DNA of 48,485 nucleotides from a bacterium (GTDB taxonomy: Bacteria; Actinomycetota; Acidimicrobiia; Spongiisociales; Spongiisociaceae). Both the position numbers and the translations under genes were made by a program. The stretch is from contig JAPPGU010000034.1 of the NCBI GenBank assembly GCA_028821265.1, positions 1 to 48,485 on the forward strand. The letters are read 5' to 3'. This document shows positions 1 to 8,275 of the stretch, one piece after another; the first letter of the stretch is position 1; the number at the start of each line of letters is the position of its first letter. Under the pieces are notes generated by a model, which searched no databases, was not told where the DNA came from, and worked only from the letters and a program-made list of their open reading frames with translations.

Positions 1-618
1 CCCGGGACCATCGTCCCAAGTCCTCGAGTGTCCACCAAAGCGGGTCAACCTCAACTTGACCCGACGTCCGATCGCATTGTCGAGTTCCTCGCTGAGTCCT
101 ACGGCGTACCCATCAACGCGGTCTTCTTCCGCCATTTCAGAGACGAGGATCGTGACTACCTCGCCCGGACGTGGCTGCTCGATCCCAGCGAGGCGGTGAC
201 CCGCCGGGGATCGCTAAGCAGGCTAGGCCAGTTCAGGCGCGATTTCTGGGCGCACTTCGTGAACGTGCTACCTGACGTGCCGGGCCCGCCCTCCGGTTAT
301 GCCGCTAGCAACGTGTACTACGCGGTGGAGCCAGCCGATCTGTACATCTGCCAGTACCTAGCCCAAGGCCAGGTGGGCGTGTATTTGACCGGAAAGAACG
401 GCAGGAGGACTGACGAGGTCAAGAAGCGTATCGCCCTATACACGGATGCCCTCGCCAAAGAACTGGGGGAAGGGTCGAAGGTCTCGGGATCTTGGACTGG
501 CCTGCATATCGACTCCACCGACCGTAACAACTGGGACATGATGGCGCGGTGGCTCGAAGATCGGCGAGCAATCTACGAACGAGTTCTCCTGAACGGTCCT
601 GACGTCAACAGTGATTGA
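1..618 (+). CDS. DUF4268-type protein, C-terminal part (5' end outside window)
   Basis: The frame is open from the first base, so the GTG at 28 is probably internal and the true start lies upstream. What is visible (about 205 residues) has a segment with GVPINAVFFRHFRD and YLARTW, which in proteins I recall follows an N-terminal nuclease-like half. It is followed by a domain with the spacing of DUF4268 (an FW near the start, then alternating strands, ending in a WLEDRRAIYERV helix). Such proteins are common in restriction and defence loci, and their biochemical role is not established. The next gene follows after about 107 bases on the same strand. I infer a defence-related role from context only. 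Confidence 0.6.
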   Translation, partial: PGTIVPSPRVSTKAGQPQLDPTSDRIVEFLAESYGVPINAVFFRHFRDEDRDYLARTWLLDPSEAVTRRGSLSRLGQFRRDFWAHFVNVLPDVPGPPSGYAASNVYYAVEPADLYICQYLAQGQVGVYLTGKNGRRTDEVKKRIALYTDALAKELGEGSKVSGSWTGLHIDSTDRNNWDMMARWLEDRRAIYERVLLNGPDVNSD

Positions 619-686
619 CCAGAGACGAGCCTCGTTCCCGCCTGGCAAAGCGGGCTTCCCGTCGTGGTGGTGCTCCACGGGCGGCC

Positions 687-703
687 GACGATGAAACATC
701 GTC
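687..703 (+). promoter_or_regulatory. Small hairpin upstream of the HEPN gene RBS
   Basis: A perfect inverted repeat, GACGATG at 687-693 and CATCGTC at 697-703 with an AAA loop, ends 8 bases before the GGAGGAG ribosome binding site at 712-718. It could be a weak attenuator or an operator half-site pair. No function can be proved from sequence. Confidence 0.3.
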
Positions 704-725
704 ACAGACTTGGAGGAGTCGAGAC

Positions 726-1865
726 TTGACCGACACGCGCGGGTCGACCGCGACAACCAAACAAGTGATTCCCATCGAGTGGAACTGGGACATGGACACC
801 ACGACCATCTCGCTCGGAGTTAGAGGAGGCCAGCCCCCCTTCTCAGAGTTCGCTACTAAGGGACGCTGCAAACGGTGCTGGGGTGCCCTCAGGGGAAGAA
901 CCGATGCGGCAGGTACGGTCACCGGCATACGATGCATCGTCTGTGACAAGCTACTGGAGGGCACCGCTGCTGCGGCTGAGGGAGAGAGGATATCGAAGGA
1001 GTCCATATTCAACGCTTTGAACATGATGTTGGAACATCAGCCCAAGTACGGTGACGGTCCTTTCGCTCAGAAGGTTTTTCCGACGATAGACAGGTTGTCG
1101 GAGCAGGAACTGCGGGACCGGGTTGCCCTCAGCAAGAGCCAACACAGGAAAAGCCCCAGGGGAACGCTCACGCGCCATGAGTTCCCTGTTGGCGGCCCAG
1201 GTTGGTTCTTTCTTCAAGCAAGGGCTCTCATCGACGGACTATCTCGTACCATCGATCATGAACGGAACTCGATCATGGACTTTCCCAATTGTCGGATCAA
1301 CGCTGATGGGTCGGTATCTGTTCAGTTCGATACGCAGAGGCTGAGCCAGAATCCCCGTCACCGGGAACAGGAACTTCTTGCGAGAGTTGGCTTGCTGCTG
1401 GGGAACGGGATGATCGCCGCATTCGCGTGTGAGTTGGCTCTGAAGGCCGTCTCACTGACCAGCGCCGCCGAAGCGAGAAAGACCCACGACCTGCTCGAGC
1501 TATTTGACGACCTCCCGGGAGACAGCCGAGATCGGCTCCAAGCGGACTTCTCAACGATACGGGAAGTGCTGACGGATCACCGCCTCAGCTTTGGAACATG
1601 GCGGTACTTCGAGGCCGATGTAGGGACCGATGCGTTCAAGGCGATGACTGGCCCCCAACCAACACGACTCTTGGCAAAGGCGGCCCGCGTGATCCTAGAC
1701 GAAGCTGAGTACGTCGGCCTCACGGGAGGTATCACGGTCCACGCAAACAGAAAAGTCCGGACCGCGGAGGATGAGAGGGAGCATGAAGAGACGATCAAAC
1801 TCACTATCAAGGGAGGGGAGTGCCCGCCACGACCTTGTGAAGCGTCTTCTGATGATGACTGGTGA
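726..1865 (+). CDS. Zinc-ribbon and HEPN-domain protein
   Basis: The frame opens at 615, but a near-perfect GGAGGAG (712-718) stands seven bases before the TTG at 726, so I start there (379 residues). Residues about 48-73 carry two CxxC pairs (CKRC and CIVC), a treble-clef or zinc-ribbon-like metal site. Residues about 235-300 resemble a HEPN helical domain (ELALKAV, then KTHDLLELFDDL), a fold used by many RNases and toxin subunits in conflict systems. The classical RX4-6H catalytic motif is not obvious, so catalysis is uncertain. The gene follows the DUF4268 gene on the same strand and converges with the minus-strand operon ending at 1878. A defence role is inference. Confidence 0.6.
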   Translation: MTDTRGSTATTKQVIPIEWNWDMDTTTISLGVRGGQPPFSEFATKGRCKRCWGALRGRTDAAGTVTGIRCIVCDKLLEGTAAAAEGERISKESIFNALNMMLEHQPKYGDGPFAQKVFPTIDRLSEQELRDRVALSKSQHRKSPRGTLTRHEFPVGGPGWFFLQARALIDGLSRTIDHERNSIMDFPNCRINADGSVSVQFDTQRLSQNPRHREQELLARVGLLLGNGMIAAFACELALKAVSLTSAAEARKTHDLLELFDDLPGDSRDRLQADFSTIREVLTDHRLSFGTWRYFEADVGTDAFKAMTGPQPTRLLAKAARVILDEAEYVGLTGGITVHANRKVRTAEDEREHEETIKLTIKGGECPPRPCEASSDDDW

Positions 1866-1877
1866 CCGTTAAGCCGA

Positions 1878-2594
1878 TTAGGGCTCAGTGATGAGTCGGA
1901 GGAACCGGTCGCCCATATAGGTTGACTGTTTGGCCAGCATATAGCCGTCACGAGTGCCGGTCACGTGAAGTGAGTCAATGTCGACGAGGCCTGCCCGATT
2001 GAGGTCAGAGACAATGAGATCGTAGAGATCACGTCTGCCGACAAGCTCGGGGTAGACATGCTCAAGCACCGTTGCCACTCCCCCCATCGACCATCCCGGA
2101 AGCGGGAGTCTCTCTCTCTTTTGGGCAATCGCCTTCTTATCAGCCAAAAAAGCGAGGATTCTCAGGTGCCAACCAGTAAAGCTGTCGATCAGCGAAATGA
2201 ACATCTCGTGCTCGTCCTCCTCGGGTGCTGACGCGACGGCCACGTTCAGCACCGCGTTGCGAAGCGCCTCGAGTTTCTCTTCGTTGTGATTCCAGAGCGC
2301 CATGACACCAGCCTTCAGCATGGCCGAGGTGAAAGCCGGATGATCAACGAGGTCTTCGACCTGAAATCCTTCGACTCGGTCCTCCAGCCTTGCTAGGCGC
2401 CTCGCTAGTGAGTTCAACCAGTCAGTTCGCCGCTGCTCGATCTGAGGCCCTATCACCACTCCAATCAACTCGGCGGCGAAGCCACCCAGGATTGGCACCG
2501 TGCTTACGGCGGCCTTGGTTAGGCCCAGTAGTGTCTCAGCGCTCTCAGCGTCAGGAACCTGATCTGCCATCTGTTGTTGGTCTTCGGTATCCAT
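1878..2594 (-). CDS. Unknown protein, third gene of the CBASS-like operon
   Basis: A 238-residue protein whose function I cannot name. Residues about 26-50 form a hydrophobic, glycine-rich stretch (VPILGGFAAELIGVVIGP), followed by a charged helix with RRTDWLNSLARRLARLE. The C-terminal third (YPELVGRRDLYDLIVSDLNRAGLV and beyond) looks like a winged-helix-type fold. Proteins of this layout recur as uncharacterised genes in bacterial defence loci. The gene begins 18 bases after the Cap15-type gene and shares its strand, so it is very likely co-transcribed. GGAGAAG precedes the ATG. It might be an accessory factor or a second membrane-active effector; both are guesses. Confidence 0.55.
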   Translation of the reverse strand: MDTEDQQQMADQVPDAESAETLLGLTKAAVSTVPILGGFAAELIGVVIGPQIEQRRTDWLNSLARRLARLEDRVEGFQVEDLVDHPAFTSAMLKAGVMALWNHNEEKLEALRNAVLNVAVASAPEEDEHEMFISLIDSFTGWHLRILAFLADKKAIAQKRERLPLPGWSMGGVATVLEHVYPELVGRRDLYDLIVSDLNRAGLVDIDSLHVTGTRDGYMLAKQSTYMGDRFLRLITEP

Positions 2595-2612
2595 TGAGCC
2601 ACTTCTCCATCA

Positions 2613-3221
2613 TCAGTCGAGGTCCGCTTTACGGGTGGCCTGTATCGTGCCGGCGCGTTTCCGCGAGTTGAAGTACGTTCCTTCAAGTGCGCCATCCGTC
2701 TTGACCCTCAGGTCAGCAACGCCCTCATGGTCCCGCATGTCGTCGTCGGCTAGGCCCGGGTTGACCTTGTTCTGGTATAGGTAGATCAGGCGTGTCGCGG
2801 TCCCGTCCTGTGAGATCGAGCCGACGGCCGAGATCGACCGCGAAGTACTCGTCCCGGAGGTCACGGCCATCTCAACGCTCATGTTCGTCCACGTCTGTTG
2901 GATCACGAGCGAGATGTCGATGATCACGTTGTTGCCTGCGCTGTCCCTGTAGGTTGATGTGAGCTTGCCGTCGTATATACCCGAGAGATCCGGAACCTCC
3001 AGGAACCACGAGCGCTGCGCCAGCGGTGTTCGCCAGAACCATCGATCAAAGACCTGGTAAAGCAGGGCGTATGCTCCAACGACCGATGGAGCACCCACCA
3101 GCCATTGCGGCCAGTCGAAGTTCGACATGGCCAGCGAAACCGACCAGGCGACTGCAACCGAAACGGTCGCTAGGAGAGAATGGACTCTGACCCGCGACTC
3201 GTGGGTCGAGTACGGATGCAT
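2613..3221 (-). CDS. cap15: Cap15-type CBASS effector (2TM plus beta-barrel)
   Basis: About 202 residues. Two transmembrane helices (roughly 13-32 and 38-58) are followed by a beta-rich domain with DLSGIYDGKLTS, QQTWTNM, LIYLYQN, DHEGVADLRV and GTYFNSRKRAG. This is the arrangement and motif order of Cap15, the membrane-bound beta-barrel effector that binds the cyclic nucleotide made by its CD-NTase and disrupts the inner membrane (known for the family). The frame is open to 3314, but the ATG at 3221 starts one base after the CD-NTase stop and gives the usual family length, so I chose it. Type I CBASS effector by context. I did not infer which nucleotide it senses. Confidence 0.82.
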   Translation of the reverse strand: MHPYSTHESRVRVHSLLATVSVAVAWSVSLAMSNFDWPQWLVGAPSVVGAYALLYQVFDRWFWRTPLAQRSWFLEVPDLSGIYDGKLTSTYRDSAGNNVIIDISLVIQQTWTNMSVEMAVTSGTSTSRSISAVGSISQDGTATRLIYLYQNKVNPGLADDDMRDHEGVADLRVKTDGALEGTYFNSRKRAGTIQATRKADLD

Positions 3222-3222
3222 C

Positions 3223-4098
3223 TCAGTACGCGTCCCATAGGGCATCAGCCACACGCTGCGCCTGGGAGGTACTGAATTTGCCCGGATCGGTACCGAATAG
3301 CGTGTGTATCCCATCGCACGAGATGAAGCCCGACTTGTTTGTGAACTTCAGATGAGAGACAACCTTTAGCAGTCGGTCCGAGTCGTTGGAGACGAACATG
3401 GTGTTCGGAACGTTGTAGGTCATACACTCCAGTAAGTAACCCGGCGACTCGGACTTCTTGATCCTGCCCTCGGCTACTGCCCGGTTCCGAAGTCGCTTGA
3501 TCTGTCTCACCGTGGACTTGTAGCGGCCTCCGCATGCCTTGTTCTTGGCCTGCCCGTTCCGGATGTGTTCCTTGGGGTAGTTGATGATGGTTCCACCTGA
3601 CAGCGGGTAGATAATGATGCCCTCAACCCAGTCCCAACGGATGTTGGAGGGGTTGGGTGATTTGAAGTACCGGTATTGGAACGCAGGCACCACGTCTGCA
3701 TCAACGTACCCAGAACGCTTCTCGACCTTAATGCACTTGTCCTTCTCAGCCACCCACCAGGCGCCGTAATACTCGACAAGCGCCCTCTTGATATCACGTC
3801 GCAACTCCGACGCGTGATAGGTGGGTGCGGGGTAGATACTGTCGTACAGTTGACGAGCCTGCACAGACAGTCGGGCCTTGTTGCTCCGAAACCCCCGATC
3901 CGACTGCGCCACCACATCTACATCGGAGTCTCCATGGATGTTCGTTGCGTTGGCGTATGAGCCCTGGAGGTAGATATCGAGGCTTAGGTCAACCCGGACC
4001 GGCTCAAGTGCTGCCTTGATTGATGTGTAGGTCTTCTGGGCTGTACTGTCGGAGCCTGGAGTCGTCCAAGATGATCGCTCGAGCACGGACGAGGTCAT
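3223..4098 (-). CDS. CD-NTase, cyclic oligonucleotide synthase of CBASS
   Basis: A 291-residue nucleotidyltransferase of the cGAS/DncV-like family. The active site is visible as GS at residues 46-47 followed by DSDVDVV (Asp59, Asp61), and a third acidic residue lies in VDADVVPAF. These coordinate two metals for cyclic di- or trinucleotide synthesis upon phage sensing. The ATG at 4098 has a perfect AGGAGG at 4103-4108 upstream; the longer frame to 4176 lacks this. The gene leads an operon with the Cap15-type effector. No Cap2/Cap3 ubiquitin-like genes or HORMA/TRIP13 genes are present, which fits a minimal type I CBASS. The clade (CdnB, CdnE or other) cannot be assigned by eye. Confidence 0.88.
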   Translation of the reverse strand: MTSSVLERSSWTTPGSDSTAQKTYTSIKAALEPVRVDLSLDIYLQGSYANATNIHGDSDVDVVAQSDRGFRSNKARLSVQARQLYDSIYPAPTYHASELRRDIKRALVEYYGAWWVAEKDKCIKVEKRSGYVDADVVPAFQYRYFKSPNPSNIRWDWVEGIIIYPLSGGTIINYPKEHIRNGQAKNKACGGRYKSTVRQIKRLRNRAVAEGRIKKSESPGYLLECMTYNVPNTMFVSNDSDRLLKVVSHLKFTNKSGFISCDGIHTLFGTDPGKFSTSQAQRVADALWDAY

Positions 4099-4215
4099 TG
4101 TTCCTCCTGATGTAGTAGCTGGGCTAAAGGCGGCAGGTCCTGGTGCCGACTCGCCGGCCGCGCATACACCCCACAACTGGTGGCCGCCAGCGCCCCATGG
4201 AATCCGAAGGCTGTA

Positions 4216-4245
4216 ATTCTAGCAGTCCTGTGTAGTGAGTGCCAA
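4216..4245 (-). promoter_or_regulatory. Promoter of the CBASS operon
   Basis: Read on the minus strand, TTGGCA (4245-4240) and TAGAAT (4221-4216) are separated by 18 bases. Each hexamer differs from the sigma-70 consensus at one position. Transcription would start near 4209, leaving a leader of about 110 bases before the CD-NTase ATG at 4098. The CBASS genes can therefore be transcribed independently of the helicase operon upstream. Confidence 0.6.
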
Positions 4246-4248
4246 GTC

Positions 4249-7200
4249 CTAGGCCGCGGACCGTTCTGGGACTAGGGCTAGCCAACAGACGAGGTGGACG
4301 TCGTCTTGGGTGATCTCGGGTAGGGGTTTGGGGGGTTCGTAGGGTTCGAGGCCCAGGTCACGGATGATTTGGAGAATCTTCTCAGCCTGTTCGGTGGGGT
4401 CTTGGGTGGACTTCATCGCGGATCGGAAGGTTCGGATGGTGCGTTGGGGGTAGGGGGCGTGGAGGGTGTCGATGGCTCGGTCGATCTCGTCCTGGGTCAT
4501 GGCCGGTGGAGCGTGGGTGCGGACAATTTCGGCGGCTCGGGTGAGGGTTGGAGGGATACGGGGTTCCAAGTTGGCCTTGTCGGCCAGGTAGTTCCACTTC
4601 TCGACTACATCGTTGCGGGCCGTCTCCCAAGCATCGAAGGCGCGGCTGTAGGTCTCGTCGTCGAGGACTCTGGGGGTGTCGAATCCGTTGCGTGGGCGGG
4701 AGCGGTCGAGGCAGGCGAGGGTGTCTGCAATCGGGGTGCCTCGGTCGTCGGGTCCTACGTAGCGGAAGAGTGGCTGTTTCCAGTCCGCGACGCGGACGCA
4801 GAAGACGTAGCCGGGCTCGGAGAGGCCTGGGGTGGGGATGGCCATGCCGGATCCGGAGCCCCAGGGGAGTTGTTCGATTCGCTCCCGTAGACCTTGTTCC
4901 ACTGCTTGGCGGAGTTCTTGGCGGTATTCCTCTCCGGATAGGGCACCTCGGCTGGTTCCGCCCCGTTCGAACAAGGTCGGGTCTTCACGGCGGATCCGTT
5001 CGATCTCTTCGCGGGTTTCGGCGAAGTCGATGTCCCGTCGTGATTGTTCGGGCAGGATCTCGCCTACGCCGACCGCTGCGGATGCTTGCTTGATCTTGCG
5101 ATGGAGGCGTTCCTCTAGGTTCAGCAGGTCGTCGAGGCGGGCGTCGGGGAACACACAGCGGATCACGATCTGGTTGTGGAATGAGCCGATGCGGTCGATG
5201 CGGCCGTGGCGCTGCACCAGCCGCATCGGATTCCAGGGCAGGTCGTAGTTGATGATGTGGCCGGCTTGTTGCAGGTTGACGCCTTCGGCCAGCACGTCGG
5301 TGGTGACCACGAGGTCGTACAGATCCTCATCGAAACCCTCGGGAGCGTCAGCCGTCTTGGGAGCGAACCCCCACACCACCATCCTCTTGTCTTGAGCTCC
5401 GGTCGAGCCCGACAGGGACGCGATGCGCCCCCGGTAGTCCTCTAGTCGGGGGTCTGTTTCGGTCTTGTCGAGGAGGTACTCGACGATCCAGTCGACCGTG
5501 TCCGCGTAGTAGCTGAAGACCAGCACCTTGCGGCGGTTCCGGGTGTCCTCTGGACCGATGCCAGTCTCTCTGGCTTCCCCGGCGATGGCAGCCAGTTGGT
5601 CGACCAGTTCAGCCAGGGTGGGATCGGTCGAACGGGTGACTGTTCGGGCGGTTCGGGCGAAGGATCGGAGCAGATCCCGATCTCGTGACACATGGCGGCG
5701 CAGCCGGTCGATGTTGTACTCGTCGGCGTGGTCGACCAGGCCGGCATACTCATCGACGTAGCTGTCCACGTCATCGGAGTCGGTAGCCATCCAGTCGGCC
5801 AGCGCTTCACCAGTGGCTACCTTCCCGCTGTCCAACAACTCGAGGAACGCGTCGTGACTGGCTGCCATACGTTGGCATGTCTGAGCGAACGCGTAAGGGG
5901 ACGACTCGAACCGTTTCAACATGCCTGATCGCAGCAGACCGGCCAGCTGGATCTCATGCGTTTCGAGGTCTTGATCGAGGCGGTACTGAGATGGGGCGTA
6001 GCGGGCCAGGGTCAGGGATTCGGGATCATCCGGGGGAGTGTCGGGATCGAGGGCCTTCTTGAATCGGTCGAAGAACTGGCGGAGTACCGCGTCGAGGTCG
6101 TAGCTCACCTTCCGGACCCGCGGGGTCGGGAACGTGATGGTCTGTTCGTGCCCACCAATCTTCACGGTGTCGTTCGGGTAGTAGCGCTTGACGAACGACC
6201 GGGTACGGCGCACGGCCACCGCGTCCAACACGTCGAACAGATGCTCGGGGGTCAGATCGTCGGGATTCAGGGCCATGGCCTTAGCGAAGTGGTCCCGCAT
6301 CGAAGGGATACCCACATCCGCGAACGCGGCGTCGTTGCGCATGAAGTAGCCGAGCTGGTGGTACAAATCCCACAGGCTGTTGTTCACCGGCGTGGCCGTC
6401 AGCAACACCAGCTTCTTCGGGGGAGTCCCACCAAGCAGGCGTCGGAGTGCTTCGGCCCGCTGCGTTCCAGGGTTGCGCAGGTTGTGGGCCTCGTCGACCA
6501 CCACCATCGCATAGTCGTTGATTCCAGCTTCGAGCTTGTCACTGGTCGCATGGTCGGGGTTGAGCCGCTTGTCAGACATAAGGTCCTCGTACGAGATCAA
6601 CTCCATCGGCAGCATGAACAGGGATCGGAACGCCCGCCACGGACCATCCCTCAGGGTCGCAGGCGTCACCACCAGCACCCGCTGTCGACGGTCCAGCGCC
6701 GCCTCGCGGATCAACTCGCCGGCGAGAAAGGTCTTGCCCAAGCCCACTTCATCGGCGATAAGCACCCCGTGACGCTCCGCCAGAATGCGGCGAGCCCGCC
6801 AAAGCCCGTCAGCCTGGAACGAGGTCAGGTGGATCTGCGGTGCACCCTCGGCCTCGGCCTCTTCTAGCAGTTCTGCGCCGTACCGCTCCCACAGCATCCG
6901 CAGGTAGATCAGATAGGGGAGATGCGGCTCGAAACGTGCCTCGTACAACGCCGCTAAGTCGTAGTCGACAGCCTCGTCCCACAGTTCGTCGAACCACTCC
7001 TGCACCTGCCCGACAACGTGCGGTGAGTAGTTACCGAGGTTCAACTCCACGTTGGATGCCAAACCCGCATAGGTGAAGTTCGACGACCCCGCTACGACTC
7101 CATGGGAACGGTCGCCCACCAGGAATGCCTTGCCATGCAAGAAACGGCTTTCCAGTCTCCGGACCTGAACCGTGCCTGAGCGAAGCCACTCGACCAGGCG

Positions 7201-7584
7201 TTTCGTTGTCGCGTCGACCTCCAGAGAGAAGCCCAACAGATCCCGCTCGATGGCCAGATCACCCTCGTGTTCCACCAACGCGCCCTGTAGACGGGCCCGA
7301 GCCGCTCGGGCCCTATGTGCCGACTCGACGCCCAACACACGCCGACGCTTCTCCACAGGCTTCGGTTCCGCACCCAACAACAACCGAGTTCCCTGAACAT
7401 CGTCCAAGGCGTCAGCAATCAACGAGTAACCACCCACGTTGAAATAGGCAGTGGCTACATCAAGGTCGGCACCACCCACGAACTCGGTGGCCGCATGCGT
7501 CACGAATCCGTTCACGGCTTGCGCCACCGTCCGTCCGGATCGATTGACCGCCAGTTGAGGCTTCGGCTCGGCGCTCAGGTTCAC
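4249..7584 (-). CDS. SNF2-type helicase with N-terminal phospholipase-D nuclease domain
   Basis: About 1,111 residues. The N-terminal domain carries one HKD-like motif (HGKAFLVGD, His near 150, then GSSNFT) typical of phospholipase-D-superfamily nucleases. Helicase domain 1 has ADEVGLGKT (about 278-285), VVDEAHNLRNP (DEAH about 364-367) and TATPVNN; domain 2 has TDVLAEGVNLQQA and RLVQRHGRIDRIG. The protein probably translocates on DNA and cleaves it. The frame is open to 7677, but that start would overlap the RAMA gene by 86 bases. The GTG at 7584, eight bases after that gene's stop, is a more natural operon start, although it has no clear ribosome binding site. Last gene of the methyltransferase-RAMA-helicase operon. 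Confidence 0.85.
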   Translation of the reverse strand: MNLSAEPKPQLAVNRSGRTVAQAVNGFVTHAATEFVGGADLDVATAYFNVGGYSLIADALDDVQGTRLLLGAEPKPVEKRRRVLGVESAHRARAARARLQGALVEHEGDLAIERDLLGFSLEVDATTKRLVEWLRSGTVQVRRLESRFLHGKAFLVGDRSHGVVAGSSNFTYAGLASNVELNLGNYSPHVVGQVQEWFDELWDEAVDYDLAALYEARFEPHLPYLIYLRMLWERYGAELLEEAEAEGAPQIHLTSFQADGLWRARRILAERHGVLIADEVGLGKTFLAGELIREAALDRRQRVLVVTPATLRDGPWRAFRSLFMLPMELISYEDLMSDKRLNPDHATSDKLEAGINDYAMVVVDEAHNLRNPGTQRAEALRRLLGGTPPKKLVLLTATPVNNSLWDLYHQLGYFMRNDAAFADVGIPSMRDHFAKAMALNPDDLTPEHLFDVLDAVAVRRTRSFVKRYYPNDTVKIGGHEQTITFPTPRVRKVSYDLDAVLRQFFDRFKKALDPDTPPDDPESLTLARYAPSQYRLDQDLETHEIQLAGLLRSGMLKRFESSPYAFAQTCQRMAASHDAFLELLDSGKVATGEALADWMATDSDDVDSYVDEYAGLVDHADEYNIDRLRRHVSRDRDLLRSFARTARTVTRSTDPTLAELVDQLAAIAGEARETGIGPEDTRNRRKVLVFSYYADTVDWIVEYLLDKTETDPRLEDYRGRIASLSGSTGAQDKRMVVWGFAPKTADAPEGFDEDLYDLVVTTDVLAEGVNLQQAGHIINYDLPWNPMRLVQRHGRIDRIGSFHNQIVIRCVFPDARLDDLLNLEERLHRKIKQASAAVGVGEILPEQSRRDIDFAETREEIERIRREDPTLFERGGTSRGALSGEEYRQELRQAVEQGLRERIEQLPWGSGSGMAIPTPGLSEPGYVFCVRVADWKQPLFRYVGPDDRGTPIADTLACLDRSRPRNGFDTPRVLDDETYSRAFDAWETARNDVVEKWNYLADKANLEPRIPPTLTRAAEIVRTHAPPAMTQDEIDRAIDTLHAPYPQRTIRTFRSAMKSTQDPTEQAEKILQIIRDLGLEPYEPPKPLPEITQDDVHLVCWLALVPERSAA

Positions 7585-7591
7585 GAGCGGT

Positions 7592-8275
7592 TTATTGCTC
7601 GGCGGTGTACTGACCGAACCATTGACGGAGGTGATTTCGATAACTGGCAAGGGTGGTCGCTGCGTAATCGCTCCCACCTAGGAAGTCCTCAACGGCCTGC
7701 TCGTCTGCGTGGCCAGGGTCCAGCCCCCTAACGAGTGCGTATTCAACCCACTGCTGGGCGATCCTTCGTTTCTCTGCCTCCGTCGATGCTGCGTATCCGT
7801 GGTCATCGCCCGGGAAACGAGAGGCGCGCAGCCTCCACCGAAGGGCCGCCAATGGATCACCGCCTACGACGCTCCAGGCCGTCCATCCGTTGTAGGACCC
7901 TCCTCCCGTCACGCGCCTCGCGGCTCCAGATGGTGTATCTTCGGGGTGCCCGTCCACGTCTAGCACGCCTCCCTCGACCACGGTCGCGTAGTGCTCCTTC
8001 CCACCGTGAGTCATGACGAAGCGACTGCCGACCGCGACAAGACCAGCTTCCAGTAGGTCAGCAATCGATTCACGGGTGCCACTGGGCTGTGTTGCCGGTG
8101 GGGATCCGACAGGCTGGGATTCATCGACAGAAAGTGAGTCGGCGAGGAGGATCGCTCCCTCTACGGAAAGTCTGGCTTCTGTCCCATTGATATCAAGAAC
8201 AACTACGCCGGGCTCATGCCTCACAGTGAGGACCCTGCCGTCGATACATCCGATCTGATGGCGGTGTTCTGTCAT
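7592..8275 (-). CDS. RAMA-domain protein with integrase-like DNA-binding tail
   Basis: 227 residues. Residues about 69-140 (SIADLLEAGLVAVGSRF, then TPSGAARRVTGG and NGWTAW) match the RAMA domain, which is associated with adenine methyltransferases and restriction enzymes and may read methylated DNA. The last 60 or so residues (VEYALVRGLDP, VEDFLGGSDYAATTLASYRN, LRQWF) resemble the SAM-like core-binding domain of tyrosine recombinases, suggesting a second DNA contact. The ATG has AGGAGG eight bases upstream and overlaps the methyltransferase stop by four bases (ATGA), so translation is coupled. I infer a specificity or sensor subunit linking methylation status to the downstream helicase-nuclease. 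Confidence 0.75.
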   Translation of the reverse strand: MTEHRHQIGCIDGRVLTVRHEPGVVVLDINGTEARLSVEGAILLADSLSVDESQPVGSPPATQPSGTRESIADLLEAGLVAVGSRFVMTHGGKEHYATVVEGGVLDVDGHPEDTPSGAARRVTGGGSYNGWTAWSVVGGDPLAALRWRLRASRFPGDDHGYAASTEAEKRRIAQQWVEYALVRGLDPGHADEQAVEDFLGGSDYAATTLASYRNHLRQWFGQYTAEQ

